A stretch of 64,000 nucleotides of DNA from CAIWHR01 sp039931775 (GTDB taxonomy: Bacteria > Pseudomonadota > Gammaproteobacteria > Burkholderiales > Casimicrobiaceae), in the NCBI GenBank assembly GCA_039931775.1, contig JBDTRG010000129.1, forward strand, positions 81,154-145,153, read 5' to 3'. The notes under the pieces are model-generated. The model was given only the letters and a program-made list of their open reading frames with translations, was not told the origin of the DNA and ran no database searches. Below, in pieces: positions 8,524 through 17,025 of this stretch. The translations under genes and the position numbers were made by a program. Each line of letters starts with the position of its first letter. Within the stretch, counting starts at the first letter, position 1.

Positions 8524-11500
8524 AGCGTTTCAATTTGTCCGAGTGGGCATTGGAGCACCAATCGCTGGTGCTCTTTTTCATGCTTGCGCTGTTCGCGGCG
8601 GGATTGGTTTCCTATTTCAGGCTCGGGCAGGCGGAGGATCCCGAATTTACGTTCAAGGTCATGGTGATCAGGGCGATCTGGCCGGGCGCATCGCCGTCGG
8701 AGATGGTGCAGCAGGTCACGGAGCGGCTGGAGAAGAAGCTGCAGGAGACGCCGTATCTCGACAACGTGCGTTCGTTCACCAGTTCAAGCGAAACCACGAT
8801 CTTCGTGACGCTCAAGGATTCGACACCGCCGAAGGACGTCGCGGGCGTGTGGTACCAGGTCAGGAAAAAACTTGGCGACATCCGCTTTACGCTGCCGGAA
8901 GGCACCCTTGGCCCGTTTTTCAACGACGAATTCGGTGACGTATTCGGGAACATCTACGCCTTCACCGGGGACGGCTATACGTACGCGGAACTGAAAGATT
9001 ACGTCGAGGATGTCCGCAAGGAGATCCTGCGCGTACCGGCCGTAGCGAAAGCCGAGATCATCGGCGACCAGGATCAAAGGATCTACATCGAGACCTCCCA
9101 TAGAAAATTGGCTACGCTCGGCATTGATCCGCACGCCATCTTCAATGTCTTGCGCGAACAAAACGCGATGACGCCCGCCGGTTCGATCGATACCCGCTCA
9201 GACCGGATCGTCTTGCGCATTTCCGGCGGCTTCGATTCGGTCGAGAGCATCCGCGAGATCGGGATCCAGGCCAACGGGCGGTTGTTCCGACTCGGCGATA
9301 TCGCGCGCGTCTATCGCAGCTACGTTGATCCGCCATTGCAGAAAGTGCGCTACATGGGAGAGGACGCAATCGCGCTGGCCGTGTCGATGGCGAAGGGCGG
9401 CGATATACTGCGGCTCGGGCGCGACCTTGACCAGGCCTTTGCGCGCGTCAAGCGCGACCTGCCGGTCGGCATCGAGGTGCACCAATATGCGAGCGAGCCG
9501 GAGGTCGTCAGGCGGTCGGTCGACGAATTCATGAGGACGCTCCTCGAAGCTGTCGTGATCGTGCTTGCGGTCAGTTTCTTCAGCCTCGGCTTCCGCTCCG
9601 GCCTGGTGGTGGCTCTATCCATTCCGTTGGTTCTGGCCGTTACCTTCATGATGATGAAGCTGTCCGGAATCGACCTGCAGCGCATCTCGCTGGGCGCACT
9701 GATCATCGCACTCGGTCTGCTGGTGGACGACGCCATTATCTCGGTGGAATCGATGTCCACCAAGATGGAGCAGGGAATGGAGCGGGCGAAGGCCGCCGGC
9801 TTCGCCTATACCTCGACTGCGTTCCCGATGCTCACCGGCACCCTGATCACCGCCGCTGCGTTCACCCCGGTCGGATTTGCCCGGTCGGCCGCGGGCGAAT
9901 ACACGTATTCAATTTTCGCGGTGGTGACTATCGCCCTGGTCGCGTCATGGGCGGCGGCGGTCCTGTTCACGCCCTATCTCGGGTACAAGCTGCTGCCCGA
10001 CTTTACGCACGATGCACCGCCTCCCTCCCTGTTCCGGCGGTTCGTCCACGCGCCACTGCGTCGATGGATTCCGCGCCTGATTCCGGCGCCGGCACCTCCC
10101 CGTCACGGCGACGTCTACGACGGCCCGTTCTACCGGCGCTTTCGGGAACTGGTGGGTTGGTGCGTCACTTACCGCAAGACCGTAATCCTGATCACGGTCG
10201 CCGTATTTGCATTCTCGATCTTCGGCTTTCGCTTCGTTGAGAACCAGTTCTTTCCATCATCGAACCGCCCCGAATTGATCGTGGACCTTTGGTCGCCGCA
10301 GGGCGCTTCGTTCCAGGCTAGCGAGATGCAAGTCAAGCGCATGGAAGAAAGGCTCAATGGCGACGAGAACATTATCAACTATGTTGCCTACGTTGGCACC
10401 GGTAGTCCACGCTTCTATCTTCCGCTGGACCAGGAGCTCGGACATCCGAACTTCGCGCAGATTGTGATCGTCACGAAGAACAACAAAGCGCGCGAACTGC
10501 TGTACGACAAGATAAATCGCGTTCTCGAGACAGACTTCACCTTGCTGCGCGGGCGCGTGAACCGGCTGGAGAACGGTCCGCCCGTGGGTTACCCGATACA
10601 GTTCCGGGTGATCGGCAACGACATACCGACGGTGCGCAAGATCGCGGTCGAAGTTGCGTCCATCGTGCGCGCCAATCCGAATACCCGGAATGTACACCTC
10701 GACTGGAACGAGCAGGTCAAGAGCGTCCGGCTCGAAATCGACCAGAACAAGGCACGCGCCATCGGCGTGAACTCGCAAGGCCTGGCGACGGTGCTCAACT
10801 CGGTCCTGACCGGCTTCAGCATCACCCAGTATCGCGAGCAGGACAAGCTGATCGAAGTCGTTGCGCGTGGCGAATCCGGCGAGCGGCTCGATCCCGGCAA
10901 GCTGTCCGAGATCAACGTGCCGACGCAATCCGGAAAATGGATTCCCCTGGCGCAGATCGCGACGATGAAGTACGGTTTCGAGGAAGGCATCATCTGGCGC
11001 CGCAACCGGCAACCAATCGTCACGGTGCGCGCCGACGCCCGGGGTGACGTACAGGCGCCGGTGATATCCAAGCAGATCGAACCGCAGCTCGACGCGCTGC
11101 GTTCGCAACTGCCGGAGTACTACCGCATCGAGATGGCCGGGGCCATCGAAGAGAGCGCCAAAGGTGTGAATTCGATAGTCGCCGTGATACCGCTCATGCT
11201 GATAATGGTGCTCACGCTTCTGATGATCCAGTTGCAGAGCTTCCAGAAGACCTTCATGGTGCTGCTGACCTCGCCGCTCGGGTTGATCGGCGTGGCCATC
11301 ATCCTCCTCACTTGGAACGTGCCGTTCGGCTTCGTCGCGAATCTGGGCGTCATCGCTCTGTTCGGCATGATCATGCGCAACTCTGTAATTCTGGTCGATC
11401 AGATCGAACAGGACGTCAAGGCGGGGCATTCGCAATGGGATGCGATTGTCGGGGCGACGGTGCGGCGGTTCCGGCCGATCGTACTGACGGCGCTTGCCGC

Positions 11501-11675
11501 CGTACTGGCGATGATCCCGTTGTCGCGCAGCAGCTTCTGGGGACCGATGGCCGTCGCGATCATGGGCGGGCTCATTTCCGCGACCATTCTTACGCTGCTG
11601 TTCGTGCCCGCACTTTATGCAGCCTGGTTCCGTGTCAGGAAGCCGGTGCCGGATCTGCCGCACAACACGGCGTGA
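8520..11675 (+). CDS. RND family efflux pump, inner-membrane permease
   Basis: The 1051-residue length is standard for AcrB-type pumps. The GTG start overlaps the adaptor gene by four bases. Features seen: TM1 after the N-terminus (HQSLVLFFMLALFAAGLVSY), a porter region with the ASPSEMVQQV motif, the TM4 stretch with GLLVDDAIISVESM carrying the paired Asp residues of the proton relay, duplicated halves, and a C-terminal GMIMRNSVILVDQIEQD segment. It exports compounds from the periplasm or membrane using the proton gradient. The GDADE-type TM4 motif and the lack of heavy-metal signatures favour the hydrophobic/amphiphilic group. The substrate cannot be read from sequence; its position after the radical SAM gene allows, but does not show, a role in exporting that product. 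Confidence 0.92.
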   Translation: MKRFNLSEWALEHQSLVLFFMLALFAAGLVSYFRLGQAEDPEFTFKVMVIRAIWPGASPSEMVQQVTERLEKKLQETPYLDNVRSFTSSSETTIFVTLKDSTPPKDVAGVWYQVRKKLGDIRFTLPEGTLGPFFNDEFGDVFGNIYAFTGDGYTYAELKDYVEDVRKEILRVPAVAKAEIIGDQDQRIYIETSHRKLATLGIDPHAIFNVLREQNAMTPAGSIDTRSDRIVLRISGGFDSVESIREIGIQANGRLFRLGDIARVYRSYVDPPLQKVRYMGEDAIALAVSMAKGGDILRLGRDLDQAFARVKRDLPVGIEVHQYASEPEVVRRSVDEFMRTLLEAVVIVLAVSFFSLGFRSGLVVALSIPLVLAVTFMMMKLSGIDLQRISLGALIIALGLLVDDAIISVESMSTKMEQGMERAKAAGFAYTSTAFPMLTGTLITAAAFTPVGFARSAAGEYTYSIFAVVTIALVASWAAAVLFTPYLGYKLLPDFTHDAPPPSLFRRFVHAPLRRWIPRLIPAPAPPRHGDVYDGPFYRRFRELVGWCVTYRKTVILITVAVFAFSIFGFRFVENQFFPSSNRPELIVDLWSPQGASFQASEMQVKRMEERLNGDENIINYVAYVGTGSPRFYLPLDQELGHPNFAQIVIVTKNNKARELLYDKINRVLETDFTLLRGRVNRLENGPPVGYPIQFRVIGNDIPTVRKIAVEVASIVRANPNTRNVHLDWNEQVKSVRLEIDQNKARAIGVNSQGLATVLNSVLTGFSITQYREQDKLIEVVARGESGERLDPGKLSEINVPTQSGKWIPLAQIATMKYGFEEGIIWRRNRQPIVTVRADARGDVQAPVISKQIEPQLDALRSQLPEYYRIEMAGAIEESAKGVNSIVAVIPLMLIMVLTLLMIQLQSFQKTFMVLLTSPLGLIGVAIILLTWNVPFGFVANLGVIALFGMIMRNSVILVDQIEQDVKAGHSQWDAIVGATVRRFRPIVLTALAAVLAMIPLSRSSFWGPMAVAIMGGLISATILTLLFVPALYAAWFRVRKPVPDLPHNTA

Positions 11676-11812
11676 GGCCAATCGTCGTCGATGCGCTGGT
11701 CTTCAATATCGATACTCTTGTTCTTTGCGCGAACCATATTGCGGCCGATGCGGAACATTGTTTCTCTTCGTCGTTACGCAGCCAGAGATTTGCAACGAAG
11801 GAGATAGGGGCG

Positions 11813-14338
11813 ATGAACGGACTGACTTCGACGATGGTACGACGACTCCTCGTTCTCGCATGCATGGTATGCGTCGGCTGCACTCAACAGCCCAAACCCG
11901 GAACAGTCCTCGACGAAGCCAAACAGGTCGGGCGCGATGTGGCCTCTTTTCCCCACGCCAGTGAGGACTACTTTCACGATATGGACGGCGGCGTGGCACT
12001 CACGCTCGAGGAGATCAAGGGGCGCAATATGTGGCTCGTCTGGAGCGGCGGCAACGACCGATTCTGGAACACCATAACCGACTACACGTTCGGTGCGGTC
12101 GATCTGCTGAAGATCATCAGTTCGCACCCCAGCCTGGGTCATTCGCGAGCCAACCGCTGGAGCTATTTCGGCCTCGTCAACGAACCCTGCTTCGAGACCG
12201 TGCCCGGACCCAACAAGATGCGCCGGAACTTGTGGCTGGACGTGCGCAGCCAGGACTGCCCGGCAGACCCGTTCGAAGACGAAGCCAAGTACCCCGGTGT
12301 GGCGATCGGCGCGCGTGGCAAGCCTCTGGGCGACGGCACGACCTTGCCCGTAGGCTCGTTCTATGGCTACGCCACCGGAATCGTCGGCTTGCGCCTGTTT
12401 CCGAACCCGGCCTTCGACGAGAAAGCGGCCACGGCCTGGGACGCCGAGAAGTATTACACCGACCCCACGTACTACAACCGCAAGGACTTGGTCCGGCCGT
12501 ACCGGGTCGGCATGTCGTGCGGCTTTTGCCATGTCGGCCTCAGTCCGGTAAATCCGCCCGCCGATCCGGCGCATCCCGAGTTCGCCAACCTCAGCTCCTC
12601 GGTCGGAGCGCAGTACATGTGGGTGGATCGCCTCTTCATCTTCAACTCCAACAAGCCGGAGGGTCAGAAGAACTTCATGTACCAGCTCGCCCATACTTAC
12701 CGGCCGGGCACCATGGATACCTCGCTGGTCTCGACCGACAACATCAATAACCCTCGCAACATGAATGCGGTCTACGACTTCGTAGCGCGCATGGATATGG
12801 CCAAACGGCTCGGTCAGGAAAAGCTTGCCGGCGGCGAACTCGACAACAGGCAATTCAACGACTTCGTCGGCAGCGGACCGCTGCTCGACTACTATTACAA
12901 GTCCGACTCATTTGTCCGCACGCCCCATGTGCTGAAGGATGGCGCGGATTCGGTGGGCCTGCTTGGGGCGCTCAATCGGGTCTACCTCAACATCGGCGTG
13001 TTCAGCGAGGAGTGGCTCCTGCATTTCAACCCGGTGGTCGGCGGCAAAACGGTCACGCCGATCCCCATCGCGACCGCGCAGAAGAATTCGACCTACTGGC
13101 AGGCGACCGAAGCCGGCACGCCGAACACGGCCCTCTTTTTCCTCAAGGCCGCGCAGCCCGATCGGCTCAAGGATGCGCCGGGCGGAGACAGGTACCTGAG
13201 CACCGATGCGACCACGCTCGAGCGCGGCAAGGTCGCGTTCGCCGACACCTGTGCCCGCTGCCATTCGAGCAAGCGGCCGCCGCCCAATCCCGAGCTGAAG
13301 CTCGATCCGGTCGCCTGCCAGGGGCCGGGCTACCTGGACTGCTTCAAGCGGTACTGGAAGTGGACCCAAACCGACGACTACAAGGCGCAGATGCGAAAAA
13401 TCGTGAAGGCGCCGGACTTCCTGCAGGGAAACTACCTTTCCAGCGACGCGCGCATCCCGGCAACACTGTTGCGCACGAATGTCTGCAGTCCGTTGGCGAC
13501 CAACGCGATCGCCGGCAACATCTGGGACAACTTCTCGTCGCAGAGCTACAAGCAGTTGCCCTCCGTCGGCACGGTCACGTTGAGCGACCCGTTCACCGGC
13601 GTGCCCATGCCGTACGCGATGCCGGCCGGAGGAAGAGGCTATACGCGGGTGCCGTCGCTGATCAGCATCTGGTCGACCGCTCCGTTCCTGCTCAATAACA
13701 CCGTCGGCCCCTTCGACCAGGACCCCTCGGTCGAAAGCAGGATGAAGGTGTTCGACGCCTCGATTGTGCAGCTGCTGTGGCCGCTACGGCGCGACCACGA
13801 CGCGATCCTGGGCGACAAGATTCTGGGCACAATCGATCGCACGACCCAGCGTAGCGAAGTGGTCATCCCGGTCGGCTTTGTTCCGGCGGCGCTGCTGCCG
13901 CTTCAGGGGACGATGCACCGCTGGTTTCCATGGCTCGTCGGAGAGGGTGGCGACATCGTGCTCGGACCGATTCCGCAGGGTGTGCCCGTCGCCCTGCTGG
14001 CCAACCTCAAGTTGCGTGCCGAGACCGACAGCCTGCAGGCCAAGGGCGCACACGTGCTCGAAATCGGCGAACTCTTACTGAAGCTAAAAGCCGATCTCGC
14101 GACCGCCCCGGCCCACGCCAGCGACAGCGACCTGCGCGAGCGGTTCGTGAACCTCAGGAAACCGATGCTGACCCTGAGCAAGTGCCCGGACTTCGTCGTC
14201 AACCGCGGCCACTACTTCGGCACCCGTGAATTCAACCAGCAGGCGGGCTTGAGCGCGGATGAGCAGGCGTTCGGCCGCGACCCGGAACTAAGCGACGAAG
14301 ACAAGCGGGCGCTCATCGAGTTCCTGAAGACGTTCTGA
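11813..14338 (+). CDS. Large di-haem c-type cytochrome lipoprotein
   Basis: The 841-residue protein starts at the ATG after AAGGAGATAGGGGCG. The frame is open further upstream inside the RND gene, but the lipoprotein leader (MNGLTSTMVRRLLVLACMVC, then VGC) fixes the start. Two haem-binding motifs are visible: CGFCH at 236-240 and CARCH at 480-484. Between and after them are long Trp/Tyr-rich regions such as NMWLVWSGGNDRFW. It is probably an envelope electron carrier or oxidoreductase. Genes of this kind often pair with GMC or flavin oxidoreductases; a GMC remnant and an OYE-type gene follow directly. It is co-directional with the RND genes, 137 bases downstream. Confidence 0.8.
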   Translation: MNGLTSTMVRRLLVLACMVCVGCTQQPKPGTVLDEAKQVGRDVASFPHASEDYFHDMDGGVALTLEEIKGRNMWLVWSGGNDRFWNTITDYTFGAVDLLKIISSHPSLGHSRANRWSYFGLVNEPCFETVPGPNKMRRNLWLDVRSQDCPADPFEDEAKYPGVAIGARGKPLGDGTTLPVGSFYGYATGIVGLRLFPNPAFDEKAATAWDAEKYYTDPTYYNRKDLVRPYRVGMSCGFCHVGLSPVNPPADPAHPEFANLSSSVGAQYMWVDRLFIFNSNKPEGQKNFMYQLAHTYRPGTMDTSLVSTDNINNPRNMNAVYDFVARMDMAKRLGQEKLAGGELDNRQFNDFVGSGPLLDYYYKSDSFVRTPHVLKDGADSVGLLGALNRVYLNIGVFSEEWLLHFNPVVGGKTVTPIPIATAQKNSTYWQATEAGTPNTALFFLKAAQPDRLKDAPGGDRYLSTDATTLERGKVAFADTCARCHSSKRPPPNPELKLDPVACQGPGYLDCFKRYWKWTQTDDYKAQMRKIVKAPDFLQGNYLSSDARIPATLLRTNVCSPLATNAIAGNIWDNFSSQSYKQLPSVGTVTLSDPFTGVPMPYAMPAGGRGYTRVPSLISIWSTAPFLLNNTVGPFDQDPSVESRMKVFDASIVQLLWPLRRDHDAILGDKILGTIDRTTQRSEVVIPVGFVPAALLPLQGTMHRWFPWLVGEGGDIVLGPIPQGVPVALLANLKLRAETDSLQAKGAHVLEIGELLLKLKADLATAPAHASDSDLRERFVNLRKPMLTLSKCPDFVVNRGHYFGTREFNQQAGLSADEQAFGRDPELSDEDKRALIEFLKTF

Positions 14339-14446
14339 TCGCTGACGCGGGCAACGCAGGCATTTGCACCCATTGCAGACGTCGAAGGGGACAAATGGGA
14401 GAAGGTCATCGCGGGCTCCGGCGCCGGAGGCGCCACGCTGGCGGCC
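14339..14446 (+). pseudogene. Remnant of a GMC-type FAD oxidoreductase (N-terminus only)
   Basis: In the frame of the cytochrome gene, just after its stop, the DNA reads ...ADVEGDKWEKVIAGSGAGGATLAA. That is the beta-alpha-beta FAD-binding start of GMC oxidoreductases (V-I-x-G-S-G-x-G-G). After about 447 the similarity ends in Ser/Arg/Gly-rich sequence, and the OYE gene starts 70 bases later in another frame. The rest of the ~500-residue gene is gone. No start codon is required for this reading, so I treat it as a deletion remnant. Confidence 0.5.
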
Positions 14447-14517
14447 CATCACAGCGCAAGCGCGCGCGGCCGGGCGGGCCCCGCGACGCAAGAATCGCCT
14501 TGGAAAGGTAGGCTGAC

Positions 14518-15876
14518 ATGGCCAGTAGCGTCATCTTCACACCGTTCACCATCAACAACGTCCAGTTCAGGAACCGAATTCTGAGGTCTTCGGTTGGCGG
14601 GCGGATGTCGAACTACGACGGGACCGTAACCGATGTCTGGAAGAACTTCGAAAAGCGCTTCGCCGACGGCGGCGTCGGTGGAATCATTTCAACGACGTTT
14701 CACGTCAACAAGGATCGCGTGTCTCCACTGCAGTACCCTTCCATTGCGGACCAGCGATTCGTGCCATACCTGAAGAAATTTGTCGCGGGAATCAAGCGGG
14801 ATAGCCCGGAATGCAAGTACATCGTGCAGATCGGGGACCCAGGCTACACGACGTACATGAGTCTGTTTCCGAAAGAGCAGGACAGCAGGTCGTCGTCGGC
14901 GGGTTTCGATCTGGGCTTCGGGTACAACAACACGCGAACCATGATGTCGAACGCCGAGATAGAAATGGCAATCGGCGACTTCGCCAATGCCGCGGAGCGC
15001 GTTCGCGCCGCAGGCGCCGACGGGTTGGAAATCACTGCAACCAAAGGCTACCTCATTCACCAATTCCTCAATCCCGGCATAAACCGCCGAACGGACGACT
15101 GGGGTGGCAGCGCAGACAACCGGTTCCGCTTCTTGCAAAGAATAGTGGAAGCCGTGCGCGACCGGGTCGGGCGCGGTTACTTGTTCGGGGTCAGACTCTC
15201 GGCCGCGGATTTTAACTACAGTCCGCTGCAACTCTCCATGCTTCGTTTCCCCTCGATTCTCCTATCGCGGGAACATCGAATTGGCAACGACATGACGCAG
15301 ATGCTCGATTATGCGAAGCGGCTGCGCGACCTCAATGTCGACTACCTGCACGTTGTCGCGGGGTATGGCTTTCCGAATCCGCGGGATACGCCGGGCCCAT
15401 TTCCGTTCGACGAGATCAGGATGTTTTACAATTCCACACGACATCTCAGCCTGAAAGCAGCTGCGCGCTCCACGTTGCTGAACGCGATGCCGACGCGCCT
15501 CGCACGATGGATCTTGAATCTCGGCTGGACGTACCGGCCGGGAATCAATCTGGATTTCGCCAAAATATTCAAGAGAGAGACCGGTGTACCGGTTATCGCA
15601 AACGGCGGGTTTCAAGAGAAAGTCTTCATCGAGAATGCGCTCGATTCGTCCGGCTGCGATATGGTATCCATGGCTCGGGCGTTGATCGCAAATCCGGATC
15701 TTCTCGAAATGTTTCAGGCCGGCAAGAATTTCCCCGACCGTCCCTGCTCACACTGCAACCGGTGCGTGGGAAGAACCGTAACTAGCCCGCTGGGTTGCTA
15801 TGATCAGCGGAGGTTCGCCTCGCTGAAAGACATGCAGGATCAAATCATGGCATGGAATCATCCAGATCCCGCGTGA
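14518..15876 (+). CDS. NADH:flavin oxidoreductase / old yellow enzyme family protein
   Basis: The 452-residue protein starts at the ATG preceded by AAAGG. It has the TIM-barrel pattern of OYE-type FMN enzymes: FTPFTINNVQFRNRILRSS at the start, EIEMAIGDFANAAERVRAAGADGLEI, HQFLNPGINRRTDDWGG (FMN/substrate loop), and late VIANGGF and MVSMARALIANPDL (phosphate-binding). The C-terminus has a Cys cluster (PCSHCNRCVG, then GC) like the iron-sulfur site of the larger 2,4-dienoyl-CoA reductase-type members, but the protein ends there, without the FAD/NAD domains. It is probably an ene-reductase; the substrate is unknown. It ends the run that starts with the RND adaptor. Confidence 0.85.
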   Translation: MASSVIFTPFTINNVQFRNRILRSSVGGRMSNYDGTVTDVWKNFEKRFADGGVGGIISTTFHVNKDRVSPLQYPSIADQRFVPYLKKFVAGIKRDSPECKYIVQIGDPGYTTYMSLFPKEQDSRSSSAGFDLGFGYNNTRTMMSNAEIEMAIGDFANAAERVRAAGADGLEITATKGYLIHQFLNPGINRRTDDWGGSADNRFRFLQRIVEAVRDRVGRGYLFGVRLSAADFNYSPLQLSMLRFPSILLSREHRIGNDMTQMLDYAKRLRDLNVDYLHVVAGYGFPNPRDTPGPFPFDEIRMFYNSTRHLSLKAAARSTLLNAMPTRLARWILNLGWTYRPGINLDFAKIFKRETGVPVIANGGFQEKVFIENALDSSGCDMVSMARALIANPDLLEMFQAGKNFPDRPCSHCNRCVGRTVTSPLGCYDQRRFASLKDMQDQIMAWNHPDPA

Positions 15877-15981
15877 GCCGCAGTTACAATGGGCCCGGGC
15901 CGGCGCGGGGGCTCGGCCCCTCGCCGTCTAAGACCGGCGTCCGAGCGGCCGTTCCCCTTCCGACTGAACGACGGAGACAAC

Positions 15982-16866
15982 ATGAATGCGACAGTCGACT
16001 TCATCATCCTGCTGCGGCGAGTGGTGGCGCCGCTGTTGTTGTGCGCCGGCATGCTATCGCCGACAGCGCGCGCGGCCGGCGTAGCGATGGTGACCGACCT
16101 GCAAGGTAAGGCCACTGCATCGGGCGACGGCCAGACGTACGATCTCACGATTCTCGCCGAGCTGGAAGCTGGCGCCAAGATTCAACTCGGCGCTGGCGCA
16201 AATCTCGTTGTGCTCTACCTCGACGGTGGCGACGAATACGTCTTCAAGGGGCCGAGCATGATCGAATTCAGGCCGAAACAACCTGAAGTGCAAAGCGGCG
16301 CGAAACCGGAACGACGCGACCTGACGCTTGGCAACGGGGCAAAGGACATCCGCATCAAGGCGGTCGGCATGGCGCAGGTTGCGTTGGTGATGCGCGACAT
16401 CCGCGCCAACGCGCGCATCCAGCTGTTGAGCCTCCACAATACACGCACACTTGAAGCCCGGCCCGAATTTCGCTGGACGGCGCTGCAACCGGCGTCGAAG
16501 TATGTATTCAAACTTGCCGACGAAACCGGCCGAATGATGTACGAAGCGGAAGTGATTGACACGTCGATCAAGCTTCCCGCCGTCGTGCAGCTGAAGGAAG
16601 GTGTGCCCTATACGTGGGAAGTGTCGGTCCGAATGCCCGACGGCAAAAAGTATTCGAGCTCAGCCGAGTTTGCGATTGCTCACGCCGACCTTCGCGCTCA
16701 GGCGAAAGCGTTGCGTCCGGCAGCGTCGGCGCGGCTGTCGACCCGGATCGCTTATGCGGCATGGCTCAATCAGATGGACCTGAAAGACGAGGCGCGCACG
16801 TACTGGGAGGCCGCTTCGGCCGAACGCCCGGAAGACGCGCGGCTGAGGGGCCAGGCCGCACAGTGA
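15982..16866 (+). CDS. Exported FecR-like protein
   Basis: The 294-residue product starts at the ATG with GGAG 6 bases upstream. A signal peptide (LLRRVVAPLLLCAGMLSPTARA) is followed by a region resembling FecR-type ligand domains: VTDLQGKATASGDGQ, LEAGAKIQLGAGANLVVLYLDGGDEYVF. A second half reads like an Ig/fibronectin-type strand domain (PEFRWTALQPASKYVFKLAD), and the C-terminus is helical and TPR-like. It is probably periplasmic. I do not recognise a specific family; similar proteins are often found with secreted caspase-like or CHASE2-type proteins. It stands alone before purL. Confidence 0.6.
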   Translation: MNATVDFIILLRRVVAPLLLCAGMLSPTARAAGVAMVTDLQGKATASGDGQTYDLTILAELEAGAKIQLGAGANLVVLYLDGGDEYVFKGPSMIEFRPKQPEVQSGAKPERRDLTLGNGAKDIRIKAVGMAQVALVMRDIRANARIQLLSLHNTRTLEARPEFRWTALQPASKYVFKLADETGRMMYEAEVIDTSIKLPAVVQLKEGVPYTWEVSVRMPDGKKYSSSAEFAIAHADLRAQAKALRPAASARLSTRIAYAAWLNQMDLKDEARTYWEAASAERPEDARLRGQAAQ

Positions 16867-17025
16867 CCGGCAGCTGCTCCTTGGCTGCGGGCACCGGAGT
16901 GGCAGGCGCCGATAGGGCCCTGAAAATAACGGGATTGTGGAGGTCGGTTTCAAACGAATTCCGGAGCCGGCGGGAACAAACCGGAAGTCACGGTAGAATT
17001 CGCCTTTACGTCCCTTGCGCCGGAC

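Noticed and set aside
10257..11681. 474-codon antisense frame opposite the RND pump
   Set aside because: Composition is His/Arg/Asp-rich and non-native; the pump on the other strand is unmistakable.
11312..11812. N-terminal extension of the cytochrome into the RND gene
   Set aside because: Arg-rich and overlaps real coding sequence; the lipoprotein leader with AAGGAG marks the true start at 11813.
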